A program made the translations under genes and the position numbers. A stretch of 64,000 bases of DNA from positions 1,550,001 through 1,614,000 of the forward strand of contig NZ_SNWA01000002.1 of NCBI RefSeq assembly GCF_004361815.1, written 5' to 3'. Positions 54,940 through 62,926 of this stretch are shown piece after piece (within the stretch, counting starts at the first letter, position 1; the number at the start of each line of letters is the position of its first letter). Source of the stretch: Paraburkholderia sp. BL10I2N1 (lineage in GTDB: Bacteria; Pseudomonadota; Gammaproteobacteria; Burkholderiales; Burkholderiaceae). The notes under the pieces were generated by a model, which saw nothing but the letters and a program-made list of their open reading frames with translations, did no database searches and was not told the origin of the DNA.

Positions 54940-56031
54940 ATGTCGTTCCTCACACTCACGGACCTTACGAAGTCCTTCGGCGACCTGCATGCGGTCGTCG
55001 ACGTGAACCTGTCGGTGGAGAAAGGCGAGTTCGTCTCGCTGCTCGGGCCATCCGGTTGCGGCAAGACAACCACGTTGCAGATGATCGCCGGCTTCGTCGA
55101 CACGACGCGCGGACGCATCACGCTCGACGGCCTCGACATCACGCACACGAAGCCGAACCGTCGCGGGCTCGGCATCGTGTTCCAGAGCTACGCGCTGTTT
55201 CCGCATATGAGTGTCGCCGAAAACGTCGGCTTCGGACTTGAGATGCGCGGGCTCAGCAAGACGGAACGCAGCGAACGCATCCGCGAAGCGCTGGCGCTGG
55301 TGCGCCTCGGCACGCTCGCACACCGCTTTCCGCGCGAACTGTCGGGCGGACAAAGGCAACGCGTCGCCATTGCGCGAGCGATCGTGATCGAGCCGCCCGT
55401 GCTGCTGCTCGACGAGCCGATGTCGAACCTCGACGCCAAGCTGCGCGAAGAAATGCAGTTCGAACTGCGCGCGATCCAGCGCAAGATCGGCACGACAACC
55501 ATCATGGTCACGCACGACCAGTCGGAAGCGCTCTCGATCAGCGACCGTGTCGTCGTGATGGAAGCCGGGCGCATCACGCAGGTCGATACCCCGTATCGCG
55601 CCTATGAACGCCCCGAAAACCAGTTCGTTTCCCAGTTCATCGGCAAGGCAAACATGCTGCCGGGCACGGTCGTCGAGACGGTCGGCGATGAGATCCGCAT
55701 CGACCTCGGCCATCAGCTCGCCGAAACCGGCAAGACGGCACAACTGCCGATGCGGGAGCGTGCGGTCAACGTCGGCGACGCAGTCACGCTGTGCATCCGG
55801 CCTGAAAAGCTGCGACTGTGCGCGCCGGGCGCGGGCCGCCTGTCGGCCACCGTCACGAGCCGCTTCTTCCTTGGCAGCCAGTGGCTGTATCGCGTGGACT
55901 GCACGCTGGGGGAGGTGCTGGTCTGCTGCCAGAACGAAGGCACTGAGCCTCTGGACGAAGGCGCGACGGTCGGCGTCGACTGGAATAGCGACGCGATCCG
56001 CTTCATTCAACAGGGTGCGCGCCATGGCTAG
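54940..56031 (+). CDS. ABC transporter ATP-binding protein (PotA-like)
   Basis: A 363-residue ATPase that powers import by the two permeases downstream. Walker A LLGPSGCGKTTTLQMIAGF, Q-loop FQSYALFPHMSVAENV, signature LSGGQRQRVAIARAIV, Walker B LLLDEPMSNLDAKLREEMQ and H-loop MVTHDQSEALSISDRV are all intact. The C-terminal TOBE domain (VTLCIRPEKLRL) is usual for polyamine, iron or opine importers. It is the first gene after the IclR operator region and overlaps the next gene by eight bases. Confidence 0.95.
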   Translation: MSFLTLTDLTKSFGDLHAVVDVNLSVEKGEFVSLLGPSGCGKTTTLQMIAGFVDTTRGRITLDGLDITHTKPNRRGLGIVFQSYALFPHMSVAENVGFGLEMRGLSKTERSERIREALALVRLGTLAHRFPRELSGGQRQRVAIARAIVIEPPVLLLDEPMSNLDAKLREEMQFELRAIQRKIGTTTIMVTHDQSEALSISDRVVVMEAGRITQVDTPYRAYERPENQFVSQFIGKANMLPGTVVETVGDEIRIDLGHQLAETGKTAQLPMRERAVNVGDAVTLCIRPEKLRLCAPGAGRLSATVTSRFFLGSQWLYRVDCTLGEVLVCCQNEGTEPLDEGATVGVDWNSDAIRFIQQGARHG

Positions 56032-56929
56032 CACGATGCCTATCTCCAGTCGTAGCGACGCTGGCGCGAAGCGCGCGTCGTGGCACGCACTCCTGCCGCT
56101 GTGGCTCCTGTGCGCGCCCGCGTTCCTGCTGTTCGCGACGCTCGTGCTGGTCCCGCTCGCGATGACGCTCGTGCTGACGTTCTACCGCTTCGATCCCGCG
56201 AGCGGTCCGATCGCCGCGTTCCAGCTCGGCAACTACGTGGAAGTGCTGGGGTCGTCGTATTTTCATACGATTTTCGCGCGCACGTTCGGCATTGCGCTCT
56301 TCACGACGGCGCTTTGCATCGTGATCGGTACGCCTGAAGCGTACGTGCTGTCGAAGATGCGTGATCCGTGGCGCTCGCTGTTCCTGCTCGCGATTCTCGC
56401 TCCGCTGCTGGTGTCCGTGGTGGTGCGTGCGTTCGGCTGGAGCATGCTGCTCAACACCAACGGTCTCATCAACCAGGCACTCGGCCTGTTCGGACTGGGG
56501 CCCTACAAGCTCGAATACACGACGTTCGCCATCGTCATTGCGCTGGTGCACGTGATGTTGCCGTTCATGGTGATTCCTGTCTGGACCGCACTCCAAAAGC
56601 TCGACCCGCAGACGGAAAACGCGGCGCTTTCGTTGATGGCGTCGCCCGCCACAGTCCTGCGCCGCATCGTCCTTCCGCAACTGGTGCCCGGCATCCTGTC
56701 GGGCAGCCTGATGGTGTTCGGCCTTTCGGCCAGCGCGTTCGCCATTCCCGGCCTGCTCGGCGGCCGGCGCCTGAAGGTCGCCGCTACCGCGGTCTACGAC
56801 GAATTCCTCAGTTCGCTGAACTGGCCGCTCGGCGCGACGATCGCGCTACTGCTGCTGGTGGCGAACCTGGTCGTCATGTTGACGTACTACCGGATGCTGG
56901 AGCGCCGGTACGCACGCAGCATGGGTTGA
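56024..56929 (+). CDS. ABC transporter permease (PotB-like)
   Basis: A 301-residue inner-membrane permease with six membrane segments (LLPLWLLCAPAFLLFATLVL, FGIALFTTALCIVIGTPEAY, LFLLAILAPLLVSVVVRAF, TFAIVIALVHVMLPFMVIPV). The ATPase-contact EAA-like loop is ENAALSLMASPATVLRRIVL then PQLVPGILSG. Start at ATG 56024, overlapping the ATPase stop; the long frame from 55604 is a shadow. It probably forms a heterodimer with the product of 56940-57734. Confidence 0.93.
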   Translation: MASTMPISSRSDAGAKRASWHALLPLWLLCAPAFLLFATLVLVPLAMTLVLTFYRFDPASGPIAAFQLGNYVEVLGSSYFHTIFARTFGIALFTTALCIVIGTPEAYVLSKMRDPWRSLFLLAILAPLLVSVVVRAFGWSMLLNTNGLINQALGLFGLGPYKLEYTTFAIVIALVHVMLPFMVIPVWTALQKLDPQTENAALSLMASPATVLRRIVLPQLVPGILSGSLMVFGLSASAFAIPGLLGGRRLKVAATAVYDEFLSSLNWPLGATIALLLLVANLVVMLTYYRMLERRYARSMG

Positions 56930-56939
56930 GGGGATCGAG

Positions 56940-57734
56940 ATGAGAAAAAACGGCCCGCTCGCGCTCGCGTTCCACACGCTCGTGATCCTCTTCGTGCTCG
57001 CGCCGCTCGTTATCGTCGTGCTGGTCGCATTCACGCCCGATGAAACGTTGACCCTGCCTACGCACGGCCTCTCGCTGCGCTGGTTCCGCGCGATTCTCGA
57101 CTACCCGGACTTTATTGCGGCGTTCCTCAACAGCCTGAAACTCGCGTTCGCGTCGGCGACTCTTTCGCTTGCGATCGCATTGCCCGCCGGGCTCGCGATC
57201 GGACGCGCGCGCTTTCCGGGTCGCAGCTTTCTCAATGGTCTGTTCCTGTCGCCGCTCGTGATCCCCGGCCTCGTGCTCGGCATCGCGTTTCTGCGCTTCT
57301 TCGCGCTGATCGGCGCGACGGGCTCGTTCACGTGGCTCGTGCTCGCGCACATGATCATCATCACGCCTTTTGTGATGCGGCTCGTGCTGGCGTCGACGAG
57401 CGGCCTCGACCGCAGTGTCGAGCACGCCGCGTATTCGCTCGGCGCCGATGGCTGGACCACGTTTCGCCGCATCACGCTGCCGATGATCCTGCCCGGCATC
57501 ACGGGGGGCTGGCTGCTCGCGTTCATCAACAGCTTCGACGAATTGACGATGTCTATCTTCGTCACGTCGCCGCAAACCGTCACGTTGCCCGTCAAGATGT
57601 ATATGTACGCGACCGAATCGATCGATCCGATGATGGCGTCCGTTTCCGCGCTGGTGATCTTCATCACGGCGGCCGCGATGCTGCTGCTCGATCGCGTGTA
57701 CGGCCTCAATCGCATCCTGATCGGCAATCACTGA
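56940..57734 (+). CDS. ABC transporter permease (PotC-like)
   Basis: A 264-residue inner-membrane permease, partner of the preceding one. Membrane segments include ALAFHTLVILFVLAPLVIVV, FASATLSLAIALPAGLAIGR and ALVIFITAAAMLLLDRV; the EAA loop is SVEHAAYSLGADGWTTFRRI then TLPMILPG. It is 10 bases after the first permease, and its stop overlaps the start of the 2Fe-2S protein gene (TGATG), tying transport to the oxidase genes. Confidence 0.93.
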   Translation: MRKNGPLALAFHTLVILFVLAPLVIVVLVAFTPDETLTLPTHGLSLRWFRAILDYPDFIAAFLNSLKLAFASATLSLAIALPAGLAIGRARFPGRSFLNGLFLSPLVIPGLVLGIAFLRFFALIGATGSFTWLVLAHMIIITPFVMRLVLASTSGLDRSVEHAAYSLGADGWTTFRRITLPMILPGITGGWLLAFINSFDELTMSIFVTSPQTVTLPVKMYMYATESIDPMMASVSALVIFITAAAMLLLDRVYGLNRILIGNH

Positions 57735-58135
57735 TGTCTTCCTTCGCACCATCACGTATGCCGCATTCTTCTCCAGAGCGATCCGCGTCTATGTCCGTTG
57801 CAGAATCCGCGAGATCCGACGAAGGGCCTCAATTCGTCCGCGTCGCCGAAACTGCGCGCGCGCCGCTGTCCTTCGTGCTCAACGGCGAGGACGTGAGCGC
57901 TCTCGCGGGCGATACCGTCCTGACCGCGATCCTGACGCAGCAGCGACGTGTGCGCGACAGCGAATTCAGCGGCGAACCCCGCGCCGGCTTCTGCCTGATC
58001 GGCGCCTGCCAGGATTGCTGGGTGCGCACGGAAAGCGGAGCACGCGTGCGTGCGTGCTCGACACCGCTCGTGGCAGGCATGCGAATCGTCACGCGCATCG
58101 CGGCAAGCGACGGCGTATCGGGAGCCGGACGATGA
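57734..58135 (+). CDS. Small 2Fe-2S subunit of a flavin oxidase (HcnA/OoxA-gamma-like)
   Basis: A 133-residue ferredoxin-like subunit. AGFCLIGACQDCWVRTESGA gives Cys-x4-Cys-x2-Cys of a plant-type cluster and VRACSTPLVAGM the last Cys. The N-terminal ~30 residues (Ser/Pro-rich) precede the domain, and an internal ATG at 57791 is an alternative start. It corresponds to the small subunit of hydrogen cyanide synthase, opine oxidase and D-hydroxyproline dehydrogenase heterotrimers, and is directly followed, with a 4-base overlap, by the second subunit. Confidence 0.88.
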   Translation: MSSFAPSRMPHSSPERSASMSVAESARSDEGPQFVRVAETARAPLSFVLNGEDVSALAGDTVLTAILTQQRRVRDSEFSGEPRAGFCLIGACQDCWVRTESGARVRACSTPLVAGMRIVTRIAASDGVSGAGR

Positions 58136-59559
58136 GCGCCCAGCAGCGGATCGTGATTGTGGGCGCGGGTCCGGCTGGCGTGCGCGCAGCCGAAACGCTC
58201 GTGGCAGCGGGCCTCACGCCTGTGGTGATCGATGAGAACGCCCGCTGGGGCGGGCAGATCTATCGGCAGCCGCCACTCGATGCCGGCTTTATCCGTTCGA
58301 AAAAGTCGTTGTATGGCTTCGAGGCGCGCAAGGCAGATGCGCTGCATTCGACCATGGCCGGGCTGGTGCGGTGGGTCAACTATCGTCCGGATACGCTCGC
58401 GTGGGCCTGCGAAGGCGGTCGGCTCGACACCCTTCACGCGGGACGCGAAGGCAGTGTGCCGTTTTCCCATCTGATCATCGCGAGCGGTGCCACCGACCGC
58501 GTGCTCCCGATTCCAGGCTGGACGCTTCCCGGTGTCTACACCATGGGCGGCGCCCAGGTCGCGCTGAAGGCGCAAGGCTGCGCCATTGGTCAACGGGTGG
58601 TGCTGGCAGGCACGGGTCCGTTGCTGTATCTCGTTGCGTATCAGTATGTGAAGGCCGGCGCACGGATCGAAGCTGTACTCGACACGAGCGCGTTTTCGCA
58701 GCAACTGGCAGCGGCGCCGAAGCTCGCCCGCCAGCCGCGCACATTTGCGAAGGGTCTCTACTACGTCGGCTGGCTCCAGGCGCGCGGCGTGCGAGTCGAA
58801 CGCAGCGTGACACTCGCGGGCATCACCGGCGAGCGCTTCGTGACCGGCATCAGCTGGAAACGCGGCCATGGCGCCGCTCAGACAATCGAATGCGATGCCG
58901 TCGGCCTCGGCTTCGGCTTGCGGCCGGAAACGCAGCTTGCCGATCTCGCGGGCTGCCGGTTCCGCTTCGACGCGCATAACCGCTGCTGGTTACCGGAACT
59001 CGATGCGGCCGGCCGCAGTTCCGTCGCACGCATCTACCTGGCGGGCGACGGCGCAGGCATCGCCGGTGCCGATGCGGCCGAACTCGCCGGGCGACGTGCG
59101 GCGCTCGCGCTGCTCGACGATCTGGGTATCGAACATCCGCACGGCAGCGCGATGCCAGATGTCGCGACGCTCGAACGGAAACTCCAGCACATTGCGGTCT
59201 TCCGGGCTGGCATCGAAGCCGCCTTCGCCCCTCCTGAACATTGCGCGTCGCAATGGCCCGACGACATGACCGTGTGCCGCTGCGAAGAAGTCGACGCAGG
59301 TACGCTGCGACGCTGCATCCGCGCAGGCGAGGCGAGCGAAATCAATCGGCTGAAAGCACTGACGCGCGTCGGCATGGGCCGTTGTCAGGGACGCATGTGC
59401 GGAGAAGCCGCGATCGCGTTGCTCAGCGAAGAAACCGGCCGGCCGCCGGAGGCGGTTGGCCGCATCCGCAGCCAGCCGCCGGTCAAGCCGATTCCAATGT
59501 CGCCCGCGCTGTACGACGACGGCGTCGCCGCCATCCCACAGGAAGCACGCGATGAGTGA
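58132..59559 (+). CDS. FAD/NAD(P)-binding oxidoreductase subunit (HcnB/OoxA-like)
   Basis: A 475-residue flavoprotein. The N-terminal dinucleotide loop is RIVIVGAGPAGVRAAETLVA, a second is VVLAGTGPLLYLVAYQYVKA; IYLAGDGAGIAGADAAELAG is the FAD-binding C-motif. The C-terminal BFD-type domain binds a further cluster: TVCRCEEV and GMGRCQGRMCGEA. The family is alpha subunit of HCN synthase, opine oxidase and D-hydroxyproline dehydrogenase. Here the ABC importer points to an amino-acid-derived substrate rather than cyanide formation. ATG at 58132 overlaps the previous stop. Confidence 0.9.
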   Translation: MSAQQRIVIVGAGPAGVRAAETLVAAGLTPVVIDENARWGGQIYRQPPLDAGFIRSKKSLYGFEARKADALHSTMAGLVRWVNYRPDTLAWACEGGRLDTLHAGREGSVPFSHLIIASGATDRVLPIPGWTLPGVYTMGGAQVALKAQGCAIGQRVVLAGTGPLLYLVAYQYVKAGARIEAVLDTSAFSQQLAAAPKLARQPRTFAKGLYYVGWLQARGVRVERSVTLAGITGERFVTGISWKRGHGAAQTIECDAVGLGFGLRPETQLADLAGCRFRFDAHNRCWLPELDAAGRSSVARIYLAGDGAGIAGADAAELAGRRAALALLDDLGIEHPHGSAMPDVATLERKLQHIAVFRAGIEAAFAPPEHCASQWPDDMTVCRCEEVDAGTLRRCIRAGEASEINRLKALTRVGMGRCQGRMCGEAAIALLSEETGRPPEAVGRIRSQPPVKPIPMSPALYDDGVAAIPQEARDE

Positions 59560-60679
59560 AGCCCTGCACTATGACGTCGCAATCGCGGGCGGCGGCCTGG
59601 TTGGCGCATCGGCAGCGCTCGCACTGGCGCGGCGCGGATTGCGCGTGGGTCTCTTCGAACGCCGCTTTTGCGGCGCCCAGGCAAGCGGCGTGAACTATGG
59701 CGGCGTGCGTTGCCAGGGACGTCCCGCTGAGCAGTTGCCTTTGGCCATGCGCGCGCGGCGCATCTGGGACCGCCTGCCCGAATTGACCGGCATCCATGGC
59801 GAATTCGTCGTCTCCGGCCATCTGCGCCTCGCGCGAAGCGAGGAAGACCTGAGCGCGCTCGAAGCGTACGCAAGGATGGCGCACGAACACGGTCTCAGCT
59901 TGCAGTTGATCTCGGGCGATGCGTTCAGGCGGCGTTATCCATGGCTCGGCGCTGCGGCGCTTGGCGGTTCGCTATGCGCCAGCGACGGCCACGCGAACCC
60001 GCGCCTCGTTTCGCCTGCGTTCGCGCGCGCAGCGCGCGCCGCCGGCGCGGACGTCCGCGAGCAGACCGCACTCACCGACATCCATCACGACGGCACGCGC
60101 TTTCGGCTACGCGCGGGCGAACAGCGCATCAGCGCGGACTGGCTCATCAATTCGGCCGGCGCCTGGGGCAATACGATCGCGGGCTACTTCGGCGAAAGCG
60201 TGCCGATGAAGCCGATCTATCCAAACATGTGGGTCACGGAGCCGCTGCCGCGCTTCATTACCCACAACCTCGGCGTCTACGGCGGCAGCATCTACGCGCG
60301 GCAGGTCGAGCGCGGCAACTGCGTCATCGGCGGCGGCCGCGGGCGCGGCGACGGCGAATACGGCCAGCCGTCGACCGACACCACCCGTGCCGTGATGCGC
60401 GACGCCTGCCAGTTGTTGCCCGCCTTGCGCGACGCCTTGTTGATCCGCACGTGGAGCGGCGTAGAAGGCAGTACACCCGACAGCAATCCCGTCATCGGCG
60501 CAAGCCGCACCGTGCCGCGCCTGCTGCACGCATTCGGCTTTTCAGGCGGCGGCTTTCTGCTCGCGCCCGGCGTTGGCGACGTGCTCGCGGAGCTTGTCGT
60601 CGACGGCGCGACCGTTACACCACTCGACGCGTTCAGTATCGACCGCTTTGCATTCGTGACGACTCCCTCTGTCATCTAG
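59552..60679 (+). CDS. FAD-dependent amine oxidase subunit, DAO family (HcnC/OoxB-like)
   Basis: A 375-residue DAO-family flavoprotein, the subunit thought to oxidise the C-N bond. VAIAGGGLVGASAALALARR is the FAD loop; GVNYGGVRCQGRPAEQLPLA and INSAGAWGNTIAGYFGE follow, and GVEGSTPDSNPVIGAS with FGFSGGGFLLAPGVGDVLAE is the C-terminal flavin signature. It overlaps the preceding gene by eight bases. Together the three subunits form a likely membrane-associated amine/imino-acid dehydrogenase, with the substrate delivered by the co-encoded importer. Confidence 0.9.
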   Translation: MSEALHYDVAIAGGGLVGASAALALARRGLRVGLFERRFCGAQASGVNYGGVRCQGRPAEQLPLAMRARRIWDRLPELTGIHGEFVVSGHLRLARSEEDLSALEAYARMAHEHGLSLQLISGDAFRRRYPWLGAAALGGSLCASDGHANPRLVSPAFARAARAAGADVREQTALTDIHHDGTRFRLRAGEQRISADWLINSAGAWGNTIAGYFGESVPMKPIYPNMWVTEPLPRFITHNLGVYGGSIYARQVERGNCVIGGGRGRGDGEYGQPSTDTTRAVMRDACQLLPALRDALLIRTWSGVEGSTPDSNPVIGASRTVPRLLHAFGFSGGGFLLAPGVGDVLAELVVDGATVTPLDAFSIDRFAFVTTPSVI

Positions 60680-60700
60680 TCCATCCCTGGAGACCTACCC

Positions 60701-61753
60701 ATGAAACTGTTCAGAACGATCGCGGCCGCAGCCGCAGCCGCATTGTGCGCGCTCGGTGCAGCCGCACCCGCGTGGTCGCAAACGAAGACGATTTACATCG
60801 GCATGAATGGCGGTCCGATGGAAAAGACGTACACGAGCCAGGTGCTGCCCATGTTCGAGAAGGCGAACAATGTCAAGGTCGTCGTCGTGCCGGGCACGTC
60901 GTCGGACATTCTCGCGAAGCTCCTCGCCAACAAGAACAGCCCACAGATTCACGTCGTGTTTCTCGACGACGGCGTCATGGCACGCGCGGTCAGCATGGGC
61001 GTGTGCCAGAAGCTGGACGACTCGCCGGTGCTCAAGGAACTGTATCCGTTCGCGCGCATGAAGAGCGACGCTGGCGCGGGCGTGCAACTGGGCATGACCG
61101 GTATCGCCTACAACAAGAAGCTGTTCGCCGAAAAGGGCTGGGCGCCGCCGACCTCATGGATGGATTTCGCCGACCCCAAATACAAGGGCAAGGTGGTGTT
61201 CCAGTCGGCTTCCAGCAGCACGTTCGGGCTGCACGGCTTCCTCGCCATCAACAAGCTGCTGGGCGGCAGCGAGCAGAACGTCGAGCCCGGCTTCACGAAG
61301 TGGCCGACCACCGTCGGGCCGAACGTGGTCGAATACATTCCGAACTCGGCGAAGATTTCGGAAATGGTGCAAACGGGCGAAGCCGGGCTGTTCCCGTTGA
61401 CGCCGACTGCGGTCGGCGATCTGCAGGATAAGGGCATCCCCGTTGCCTACGTGAACCCGAAGGAAGGGCCGGTCCTGCTGCTGGTCGACCTGTGCGTCGT
61501 CAACAACAGCCCGGATCCGCAAATGGCGCAGAAGCTCGCGCAATTCCTGCTGTCCGCGCCCGCTCAGACAGCGGCGGCGGAAGCCGGCAAGCAGATTCCG
61601 ACCAACCGTCTCGCGAAGATGCCGGCACCGATGCAGCAAAGCCTCGGCAACGTCGATGATCTGGTACACAAGTTGAACGTGGTCGACTGGGACACGATCA
61701 ACGAGCACCGCGCCCAGTGGGATGCGCGGTGGAACCGGCAGATCGAGAAATAA
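60701..61753 (+). CDS. ABC transporter substrate-binding protein (PotD/AfuA-like)
   Basis: A 350-residue periplasmic binding protein. Residues 1-26 are a signal peptide (MKLFRTIAAAAAAALCALGA...AWSQ). The mature part shows YIGMNGGPMEKTYTSQVLPM, VVVVPGTSSDILAKLLANKN, GLGMTGIAYNKK-like QLGMTGIAYNKKLF and DFADPKYKGKVVFQ. It captures the substrate and hands it to the permeases. It is 21 bases after the oxidase gene and closes the operon. The subclass (PF13416) includes polyamine, opine and thiamine binders, so ligand identity is open. Confidence 0.93.
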   Translation: MKLFRTIAAAAAAALCALGAAAPAWSQTKTIYIGMNGGPMEKTYTSQVLPMFEKANNVKVVVVPGTSSDILAKLLANKNSPQIHVVFLDDGVMARAVSMGVCQKLDDSPVLKELYPFARMKSDAGAGVQLGMTGIAYNKKLFAEKGWAPPTSWMDFADPKYKGKVVFQSASSSTFGLHGFLAINKLLGGSEQNVEPGFTKWPTTVGPNVVEYIPNSAKISEMVQTGEAGLFPLTPTAVGDLQDKGIPVAYVNPKEGPVLLLVDLCVVNNSPDPQMAQKLAQFLLSAPAQTAAAEAGKQIPTNRLAKMPAPMQQSLGNVDDLVHKLNVVDWDTINEHRAQWDARWNRQIEK

Positions 61754-61832
61754 GCGCTCAGTGTACGGTCCGCTGCGCTGCATCGATTGACTGGCCCAAC
61801 GGCGTGCGTCAATCGATGCCCGCCGTTCAGGT

Positions 61833-62771
61833 CTAAGCTTCCCGCGCCTGCCGGGCCTCATAGGCTTTCAAATGGCTGTAAGCGATGCGCAGCAGCGAAG
61901 GCTGCCTGTCGTCAGGCTGCGCTTCGCTTGCGCGCTGGATTAGATCGCCGAGAATATGATCCGCTTCGGTACGCGAGCGGTTCTCGACGTCGCGCAGCAT
62001 CGACGCGGTCAACGTCGAGCCCGTAGCGAACAGCGTCCCGCTCACCCGCGCAACAAAATCCTCGCCCAGCGCATAGCCGTTGTGCGCCGCGACCGCGCGG
62101 CATTCGGAAAGCAAGCCTTCGATCACGCGCTTGCCGTCCGGCGCCGCAAGAATATCGCCGACGGATGCGCGACAAAGGCATGTGCTGGCCGCCAGCGTTG
62201 CGAGGAACACCCACTTCGCCCACATCTGCTGAAGAACGTTGTCGCTGGCTGTGACGTCGAAGCCGGCGCCTTGCATGACTTCGTCGACCGCCCGCGCGCG
62301 GTCAGTCAATCTTCCTGCCAGTTCGCCGAAGGTCAACGCATGCGAGTCGTTCAAATGCACGATTTCGCGCTCGCGATTCAGCGTTGCCGCAATCACGCAT
62401 AGACCGCCGAGGACGCACGACGCGCCGAACTTCTCCGTCAGCACGTCGATGTGCCGCATGCCGTTCAGGAGCGGCAGGATGGCAGTCGACGGCCCAATGA
62501 ACGGGGCGAATGATTCGATCGCATCGTCGAGGCTGTAGGCCTTGCAACTCAGGATCACGAGGTCGAACGGTTGACTGGCGTCGCCGGCCTGCACGGTTTT
62601 TACGTCGCGCAGCAGCAGGTCGCCACGCGGGCTCCTGATCACGAGACCCGCACGCTTCAGTTCTTCCGCGCGTTGCGCACGCACGAGAAAGGTCACGTCA
62701 CGGCCAGCTGCGGCAAGACGTCCGCCGAAGTATCCGCCTACCGCACCTGCCCCCACCACCAGAATTCGCAT
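61833..62771 (-). CDS. Ketopantoate reductase-family (ApbA/PanE) dehydrogenase
   Basis: A 312-residue NADPH-dependent 2-oxoacid reductase of the ApbA/PanE family. The N-terminal Rossmann loop is MRILVVGAGAVGGYFGGRLA; residues LILSCKAYSLDDAIESFAPF carry the catalytic Lys region, LQQMWAKWVFLATLAASTCL is the family helix, and FVARVSGTLFATGSTLTASM with NRSRTEADHILGDL the C-terminal substrate domain. GGAG is before the ATG at 62771. Many family members do not make pantoate; no pan gene is near it, so the substrate is open. Confidence 0.88.
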   Translation of the reverse strand: MRILVVGAGAVGGYFGGRLAAAGRDVTFLVRAQRAEELKRAGLVIRSPRGDLLLRDVKTVQAGDASQPFDLVILSCKAYSLDDAIESFAPFIGPSTAILPLLNGMRHIDVLTEKFGASCVLGGLCVIAATLNREREIVHLNDSHALTFGELAGRLTDRARAVDEVMQGAGFDVTASDNVLQQMWAKWVFLATLAASTCLCRASVGDILAAPDGKRVIEGLLSECRAVAAHNGYALGEDFVARVSGTLFATGSTLTASMLRDVENRSRTEADHILGDLIQRASEAQPDDRQPSLLRIAYSHLKAYEARQAREA

Positions 62772-62926
62772 CGTATCTCCGTCGATAATCAATTGAGACT
62801 CGCCGCGCGCGGACGCGGTGCTGCGTTCATCCCTGTCTACGCGGAATGTAGCAAAGATTCTTCATATGCATCCGCGGCCGGATCCTTTCGAACCCGGCCG
62901 CAGAAGCGCAACGCGTTCGCCTTCGG

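Noticed and set aside
59941..61431. 496-codon plus-strand open frame
   Set aside because: Arg-rich shadow crossing the boundary of two well-supported genes in another frame.
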